Source: Ceratotherium simum simum
Taxonomy: Eukaryota; Chordata; Mammalia; Perissodactyla; Rhinocerotidae
Length of the DNA stretch: 64,000 bases
Assembly: GCF_000283155.1 (NCBI RefSeq)
Contig: NW_004454160.1
Span: 2,227,297-2,291,296, forward strand
Reading direction: 5' to 3'
In this document: positions 56,551-64,000 of the stretch, in pieces
Position numbering within the stretch: position 1 is the first letter of the stretch
How the letters are laid out: each line of letters opens with the position of its first letter
The notes under the pieces: generated by a model
Database searches by the model: none
Told to the model about the DNA's origin: nothing
The model's input: the letters and a program-made list of their open reading frames with translations, nothing else
Made by a program: the position numbers and the translations under genes

Positions 56551-56617
56551 CAGAGCCAGAGGGAACAAAGAAGGAATATAAGGAGGGAGGGGGAAAGGAA
56601 AGGAAAGAAGGAAGGAA

Positions 56618-58840
56618 GTCTATATACTGGGTATTCCTCAGATATATTATTCTGAGACCTGGGGAAGGCAACTCGAGATCCAGAACCAAATCATTTCCAA
56701 ATGAAACATGTCCTGAGGGAGTCAAAGAAAGAACTTTGGGCCCATCTTGCCATAAGGTAGAGCATGTTCATCTTCACATCTGGGGAGGACAATGGAGCCA
56801 CTACCGGTGATGAAAATATAAACCGGTGCTGTGGAAACACAGAGGAAGGATGAAGGTGAGGTTTGGGGAAGGCCTTCTGGCAAAGATGATGTCTAAGTGA
56901 ATCTTAGAGAATTCATAGAATCCAGCCAGGCACAGAGTTGGGGAAGAAGGCGTGAAACCACATAATGTGGGTGGAGCTACAAGTAACTAGGTAGTATTAC
57001 AAAGCAAAGACAATGTGGGAAGGGAAGATGGGAGGCTAGAGGCGCTAGTAGGATCTAGGGCGTGTGTGCCAGGAAGCCTCTGTGACAAGCCAAGAAGCAC
57101 AGGCTTTCTTTTGTAGGTGACAGAGAGCCGTAAATGGTCTTAAGCAGAGTTCGATTTGTAATTTAGATGTTCGCTCTGACTAGAGGGGTCTGGAGAACAT
57201 TTCAATAGATGTGTTTCCATGGAGTGAATATTTAACCAGATTTTTGTTATAGAAACATAGTGTCTCTAGAGCTGTGTGGGAAGGGCTGTGTTTCTGAGGC
57301 CATAGCCTGTAGGTGTATTCTAAAAGTAACGGTGGCAATTCAGTTAGGGAGGCCATCTTTATCTCACAATATTATTTAAAATGGTTAATAAATTTGCAGT
57401 TGATGACTATCTAATTGGGTAAGATAAGACCTGTAAATGTACAGATTATGATAATAATCTTAAACTGTGTAAATTGTCAAATAAAAAGAGATGTATACGT
57501 ATTATTCATTAATATCCTTGTGTAGTGGCAACATCAGAACTTGAGAAGTTTATCCAAAGGGCAGTTATTGCTAACTAATAAGATTCCTTGGATTGAATTG
57601 GGAACTCACATTTGTGATTTCCCAGTGCCTGAGGAGAAGAGAGTGTCTTTATTTATTTTTTGTTTTTTCGCTTGAGAAAACTGATCTAAAAAGTAAAATG
57701 ACTAGTTGATGATATTTCGACCATACAGCTGTTGAGCACTTCTGGGAAAGGGGAACATGCAAGAGACATTTGTTGAGTACCTGTTACATGCCAGGCAATT
57801 CCCATACATAATTTTCCTTAATCTTCACAACCACTCCGTAAAAGAGATCTCTTTTATCCTCATTTTATAGAAGTGGCTAAATTGAAGGCCCCAGTTTGCA
57901 GACTCCAGGGGTTCCATTCCATTTGCTATCAGCTAAAGTAGACTCTGAAAGTGGGCCCCCATTTCTGTTTCTCACGGGATTGCTGTGAATTTCCTAGTTC
58001 TTGTCAGTCCAAAGCCGCAAGAAGGCAGATGAAAGGCATCACGGACCTGTGGACTACTGCTACGCCTTCAGAGGGACTGACTCCCAGCTTTTAGCCACAT
58101 GCGTGCAAGGGGCTGTTTCCATCTGCCGACCTGTTGGGCTGCCCCTCTCTTGGGCTTCTTTCCTCCCTCCTTGGAGTTTCTTCAATAAAACATTTTACTC
58201 CCTTGAGAAGCATCTCCCCTGAGCAGCATGGAGAGGGCCCAATATGGTTCCATTTAGCTCTCTGGGGATGAGAAGGAGGCATCCTCCCTTCACATAACTT
58301 TCCCAGCAAGTGGTATCTGTTTCCTCTCCCTCAAAAACTATGAAAAAATAAATCTGGTTCACCTAGTCTTCCAAGTGATAAGTCTCCTGAATTCCCCATA
58401 GTCTCTGCTTCACCCTGGGTCTCCTTGATCCTTAGATGCCCGCCCCCAGAGAGACTGAAGGGAGAGACTGAGTGTGGAGCCACCTTCTGGCCATGCCTTG
58501 AACTTCACCTTTCTTAGTAGCTCCTTCAGGGAGGAGAGAGGCTCTGGCTTTTTTCTCCAGCTGGCTGCTGTCACCTCCCCCAAGACCTCTGGGAGAAGCA
58601 GAACCAACTCTGCCCAAGGCCTCTGGGGGTGAATGAACACAGTCACCAAGCCCACATGTGGGGAAGGACAGGTCAGACTTTTCCAACTGTACAGAAGAGA
58701 AGTTTGTCTTCTGGCCAGGCTCTCTCACAGCATCTTCCCTTCCCTCCAGTGCCTGAGCTGGATCCTCTCCCTGTACCTGTTTTACCCTTCTCTGGCTGTT
58801 CTCAACTCCACGAAAGCACTGACCAGAATCACCTGGAGGG
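56618..58840. other. Intergenic DNA, mostly unrecognised
   Basis: A short reverse MIR lies at about 57,770-57,880 (cctgttacatgccaggcaat, cctcattttatagaagtggc). A polyadenylation-like ttcaataaaacattttactc lies near 58,180 but no gene is recognised upstream. Confidence 0.45.
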
Positions 58841-58844
58841 CTAG

Positions 58845-59105
58845 AGAAAACTCAGGTTGTTGGGGCCCATCCTCAGAGGTCCATTCTGATTTGCATTTTA
58901 CTGAGAATTTGCATCTCACTCAACTACTGTAGGTTCTCAATCCTGGATGCGAATTTGAATCACCATTAAAAAAAATAGTGTGTGTGTGTATGTGTGTGTG
59001 TTTTGGGAGTGATTCCACAGACCAACTGGCACACTGGTAGTTTTTAAAAACACCCCCTGAGTGATTTGAAAGCGCCATCAGGCTGAGAACCTCTGTAAAT
59101 TCAGA
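58845..59105. mobile_element. MER5-type hAT relics and TG repeat
   Basis: Fragments gaccagaatcacctggaggg, gatttgcattttactgagaa and gccatcaggctgagaacctc are typical of the MER5 group. A TG microsatellite (about 58,977-59,002) lies between the pieces. Confidence 0.7.
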
Positions 59106-59329
59106 CCAGGTCTTCAATTCCCAGAGATTTTTAGACCTGAATAGTGGGATTTGAGAAACTTTCTCTCCGAAACCTTCTAGACCCTAAGAAATACATTCCT
59201 AAAATTAAAATTTCAGGTACACGTGCAGATTGGGGGAGAGGGTGGATATTTTATCAAAAGAGATCAACCTCTCTGGTATCCTCATATTACACTTCCTGCT
59301 TATGCTGTCAGAATAATGGCGTGGTAACC

Positions 59330-59515
59330 AGCTTGGACCTCTGAAGACAGTTAAGTTCTAGCTCCACTCCTTACTACTATGTGACCTGGGCCAACTATTT
59401 AACTTTTCTAAACCTCAGTTTTCACATCTATGAAATGGGGACAATAAGGTTATTATGAGGAATAAATGAAACAATCCAGGATCTCACACATAATTAGAAT
59501 TCTATTAAAGACAAC
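59330..59515 (+). repeat. MIR SINE
   Basis: Words are visible: tagctccactccttactact, cctcagttttcacatctatg, and aaggttattatgaggaataa. Confidence 0.88.
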
Positions 59516-59719
59516 TATTGTATTACTGTTACTGTTATTATCACTATTGTTGTTTTTTCTAACTCTGTAGATCAGCCATGGGAGAGCTAATGCATTCTTA
59601 TCCTGTCTCCAAGCTTGAGGGCTCCGCGTCTGTGAGTTGTGAGAGATATGGACTTGGTGCCTGAGAACCTTTCCCAATTCCAGTTTCAACTCTGCAATTT
59701 GTTACTGGTCTGTGATCCA

Positions 59720-60860
59720 TCCCCACCACCATCCTTGCCAGAATGTCCAGCACAATCCTCAAACTCTACCTGTCCAAACCTCACACATGATCTTGCTCCC
59801 TAATCTGCCCTTGCATCCGGTACATCCTGTTGTACCTCCATCTAACATCTAGTCAACTGCCCAAGCTGAAAACCTGGGAGTCATTCTAGACTCCTCACTC
59901 TTGTTCCCTGCCCACCACCACTACCAAAAAACCAACCAACAAACAAAAAAACCCCATAAATAATCACCTACCAACTCTTCTAATTCTTAAATCAATCTTA
60001 TGTCCATCCTCTCTGCTGCTACCCTCCTTCAGGCTCTCACATCTGGACTGTTTCAAGTCTCTTACTTGTCTCTATTGCTAATTCTTAGTTCTCCTATCTC
60101 ATGTGCCGTGTTACCACCAGGGAGACACAAATATAATCATGTTGTTTTCCTGCTCAAAACTTTCCAGTGTTTTTATCATCCGTCAGGTTGAATGGACTTG
60201 CAACACAGACACCTACAGGCAACACCAAATCATGGCATGGACTGTTAGTAAAACAATTCGTGCTCAGCTGTTTGCACTGTCACCCGTCTAGGTATGTTGC
60301 TTTTTAAAACTCTGTGCAAACCAAACCAAACATCCCTTAGCTGTGAAGCCCTCAGGTCACCAGTCTGAATCACCCCTGGTCCACCATATAAATTCTAATT
60401 TCTTCGGGATGTCCTGCAAGGCCTTTCCTGATGTGGCTCTTGTTACCCATCAAGCCTCCTCCCAACTTTTCTCTCCTTGCACTTTATGCATGAGTAATTC
60501 TGAATTACTTGTAGTTCCCTGAATAGGTCATATGCTCTTGCACATCATGCTGTGCTCCTGCTGTGCCCTCTACATAGAATGCCCTTCTTCTTCTTGATAC
60601 CCTGGCCAAATTTAGTTTATCTGTGACAGTGCAAAGGCTAGCTATACATGGTACCCTAGGATTAATATAGTTCTCCCTCTCCTATTCCTAACATGCTAAT
60701 CAGACAATGACCATGGTGCATTGAAATTATTTATTTGCATATCTATTTCCTCCACTCGTCTTATAAACTCCTTAAAGTCAGAGGCTGTCTTTTCATTTTA
60801 GTATTCCCAGCTCTTACTATGGTGACTGGCATAGAGTCTAATGATACACAAATGGAGGAA
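59720..60860 (+). repeat. L2 LINE fragments
   Basis: L2 text runs through 59,860-60,200 (ctgggagtcattctagactc, ttttcctgctcaaaactttc) and 60,390-60,840 (ctgcaaggcctttcctgatg, acatagaatgcccttcttct, ctggcatagagtctaatgat). They may be one copy broken by a short insertion. Confidence 0.78.
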
Positions 60861-62475
60861 TGACATTAGCTAATATTTCAAGTGCTCCCCAAATTCCAGG
60901 CATTGACCTAAGCATTTTACGTACATTATTTGTTTTAATCCCTATATCAAGGGTATGAAAAATAAGAGGGAAGAGGCAAGTCTAGGATGGGTCCCTGTGT
61001 AACATGTGCATGGGCTGTTCCTAAGAGCTCCATGCTGCCCTGAAGGTAATTAAAAATGTCTGCAAGGGTAGGGTTTGAGCATCTGGGATGCTCCAGAGTG
61101 ACCCTTGATTATCTCTATCCTACTATACTGAAGTTATTTCTTTTATTCCCTATAAGATAGTGAAGTGCTTGAGGGCAAATACTAGTTTATGTCTCAGAAT
61201 TCTCAGCACCTGATATCATGCTTGGCACACAGTAGGACCTGTGTAAATGTTAGGTAAATAAATGAATGGAAGTTCTGGTAGATCTCTCATTACATGAGTT
61301 TGGGAAGCTCTGTAATAGTGGCTACAGGTATCTTGGCAGGCTCAGTGGTTTCTGTGACTTTTTCCTTCAGAAATGTGCTGGGTACCTTGAATATACAGGT
61401 TACATATTATTGACTATAACCGTACGCTATATCTGAAATAAAGGAAGTAAAGAAAGTAATAGAGAAATAAGGAAATGAAAAAACACTTGCAGCAGTTACT
61501 ACACGATTTGAAGATACATCTTCAATGCACTTCATCTGCTGCACTAAAAAAAATATTCCTGCAATTAAGCTACATGGCCACCAGATGTCAGTATAGTAAT
61601 AATGTGTCTCATCAAGATTTTCCAAGGTCTGGAGTTCTAGACTACAGCTTTAGGCTCAATCTCCTATTTATAATTTATACTTATGAGAGATTTATAACTA
61701 TGAAGTTGCATTGTTACATTGATGGAAAATAAACTTTATTAAAACAGATAACATTAAGGAAACAAAGTAAGAATGAAAACATAATACTTGTCAAGGAAAA
61801 TATAACAGTATGCAAATTCTACAAAAATCTAAATGTATTTCTTGACTATTGTATAATAGCTAAAATTCCTAGCCCAAATTGCAACTGTTATAGTCCTTTT
61901 AACAATTTCTAAGACTAAATAAAGGTATTAAATTTGGTTCACTCCCCTACACAAACTATTAATTTCTTCCTTCCCACTTATCATCCCTGTTCCCCACCAC
62001 CTTCCACCTCTCCCTACAGACACGTAGCCACCTGACACTCAGAGTTTGCTGTAGTACCTTCTGTGTAGGACATAATAAATTATTGCTTACTTCCATAGCT
62101 GATTCTCATGTAATTCTCTGAGTGAATCTCTTTTAAGTATCTCTAACTTTTATCTTTATATTCTTTTTATTTTATTAGAAAAATAAGCTAATCCAAGTAA
62201 AGTTTTACAATTTCATCCCCCAACTCTGTGATCAATCATATTAGTCTCCCTCTATCTTCCTCCACCCCATTATGTTATATCAATATCTTCATGTTTTAAT
62301 TTTTTTGAAGCTATACAGTGCTGAATTTTTCTCATCAGCCCTAGTTCAAGGGTTGGCTTTAGTAATTCCCTCACAGCTGACAGTGAGGTAGTGGCCAAGC
62401 TTTGACCTCTGAGCCAGACAGAACTGAATTTGAATCAGGTTCTACCTCTTCTTTCTGCCTTTGGGAAAGGTAAGT
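60861..62475. other. Intergenic DNA with old fragments
   Basis: A short reverse MIR follows at about 60,870-60,950 and an L2 tail lies at about 61,130-61,265 (cttggcacacagtaggacct). The AT-rich stretch 61,440-62,330 and the rest to 62,475 show nothing clearly recognisable. Confidence 0.45.
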
Positions 62476-62479
62476 GTAT

Positions 62480-62870
62480 CCTTCAGAATAGGAAAGGTTA
62501 TGCTGCAGAACCAGCAGCTCCAAAATTTCAGTGGCTTAAACACAAGTAAATTTCTCACTCACCCTGCATGTCCAAATCAGGTTGGCAGGAAACTTCTGCT
62601 CATTCCAGTCACTCAGGGTGCCAGGTTGATACAGTCTCCTTCCTCTGAATGGATCAAGGTGTCTTAAAGTAATCCACAGTCATCTCAGTTGGTAACAAGC
62701 AGAGTCAGAGGGTCTTGTACTGTCATTTAAATCCTCTGGCCCACATCACTTCTGCCCACAACTCATGGGACAGAGCTAATCATATGGCCATGTCTAACTT
62801 GAAGTGTGTGGGGAAGTACAGTCCTCCATGTTCCCCAAAAGAAAGGGGAACTGATTATTGACCAACAGTA
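62480..62870 (+). repeat. Old interspersed repeat, related to that at 36.9 kb
   Basis: The text tttcagtggcttaaacacaa, then tcatgggacagagctaatca and gtgtggggaagtacagtcct shares its layout with common mammalian repeats. The family is uncertain. Confidence 0.5.
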
Positions 62871-63865
62871 GAAATATCGGATAGAGTCTGCCTTCAGTCT
62901 CTACGTATTTAGTGCTATCTTCTTAATAGATGCAGAACATACTCATCCCCTCCCCAAGGAGAAAATCTAAACATCCCATCAAGTCAGGCATTAAATTCAA
63001 AGTTTAAGATCTCTGAATGAAGCATAGAATTTCCTTCATCATAGTATCTTATATCGTAATTTCTACACCAGATCTGGATGTGGCATCTTTTGATCTCAAG
63101 AGCTATGAACTAAAAAGACAACTGATCTGTCCCCACTCCCCAATTCTCAATGATGGAATAGAGACTTGATAGCCACAATAAACACTCCTATTCAGAAAGG
63201 GGAAGAGTGGGAGTTGTACGGCAGATACTGGCCTGTAGAAGTTCTGAATCCTGCTGGGTTAACCTTTTGAGGCTCCCTACTTGGAGTAGAAATGTACTTT
63301 GATTAATCTTTTATTCTTCAGGTTGAGAGAGCTACCCCATCCATTTTTCTCCATCACTGCTGAGTCTACCCTTGGGAGGTTCTTCCTTTTCTTTTATCCC
63401 TCTTGACTGCATGTGAAATAGGCATTGGGGAATATTATTTCTTAGGGACTTTGTCTCAGTCCACTTCCTGCCCTAGATGATTAGAGGCCCAGCTCTTAAC
63501 AGTCATCATTTTTTTAGTCAAGGCCCATAATTCCTTGGTTTACAACTCTTTCAAAAATTCATTAGAGTGAGACTCTCCATATATTGGATTTCAGTCAGCT
63601 TTATGTGCCACTAACCACACTCTCAGTCCTTTCTGAAGGATGATGCCCCTATTTGCTATTTCTTTGCTTTCTCACCCCCGTATTTCTCTCTAGGCTTAAT
63701 TCGAGTACATGACACATCTTTATTTTCTTTCTTTGAGCACTTTTATTCAATTAAAAGGATTTACTGGGCATCCTTTCTTCATTGGATCTTTACTTTAAGA
63801 CACCTCACTCCACTCAGAGGTTTTCACAACTATGTACGACGACTATACCGTTAATTTGATCCTCC
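62871..63865. other. Unrecognised intergenic DNA
   Basis: I see no gene and no clear repeat. Confidence 0.45.
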
Positions 63866-63869
63866 CTAC

Positions 63870-64000
63870 AAGGCTGAGTTTTATTTTTTATTTTTATTTT
63901 TAAATTTTTTATTTTTTTTAATTTTTTGTTTATTGCAGTAACATTGGTTTATAACATTGTAAAAATTTCAGGTGTACATCATTATACTTCTATTTCTGCA
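63870..64000 (-). mobile_element. L1 LINE 3' end, minus orientation, cut by window edge
   Basis: A T-rich run (poly-A of a reverse element) is followed by tgcagtaacattggtttata and tttcaggtgtacatcattat. This is the reverse complement of the same L1 tail seen at 49.7 kb. The element continues past base 64,000. Confidence 0.85.

Overview
The window is nuclear genomic DNA of a placental mammal, most likely an equid or another perissodactyl. Genes are sparse and interrupted by introns. Old mammalian repeats (MIR, L2, MaLR LTRs, hAT DNA transposons) are everywhere. Two copies of the tRNA-derived ERE SINE, whose reverse-strand body reads gtgaggaagatcagccctg, point to Perissodactyla. I see no bacterial operons, CRISPR arrays or intact viral genes.

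Region 1 (1-10,182, minus strand) holds six coding exons of HAO2, the peroxisomal FMN-dependent 2-hydroxyacid oxidase. All reading-frame phases fit together, giving 335 full codons plus one base. The start codon is at 10,182. The last coding exon (about 16 codons, expected to carry the peroxisomal targeting tail) lies beyond the left edge, and the 5' noncoding exon(s) could not be placed. The introns contain MIR, L2, L1 and hAT fragments, an ERE inserted into a MIR, and a polypurine/polypyrimidine tract that is G-rich on the HAO2 sense strand.

Region 2 (10.2-36 kb) is 5' flank or 5' intron of HAO2 followed by intergenic DNA. It contains two copies of one ERV1-type solo LTR (13,649-14,222 and 17,563-18,111), each with its own 4-bp target-site duplication, plus several MaLR-type LTRs, L2 and MIR copies. 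Around 20.65-20.97 kb an unidentified stretch looks like a terminal exon on the plus strand.

Region 3 (36-50 kb) contains a pair of inverted arms of about 300 bp, 2.5 kb apart (36.6 and 39.4-39.7 kb). An ERE has inserted in the loop. Further right are a MaLR LTR, two overlapping perfect hairpins, an exact 58-bp tandem duplication and an L1 3' end.

Region 4 (50-64 kb) contains an orphan CpG-rich island (about 50.9-51.8 kb) with GC boxes and a strong G-quadruplex motif. No recognised gene is attached to it. Beyond it are L2, MIR, MER20-like, MER5-like and palindromic DNA-transposon relics, and the window ends inside an L1 3' end. The only confidently coding gene is HAO2. The features most worth checking are the CpG island, the inverted repeat and the terminal-exon-like stretch.
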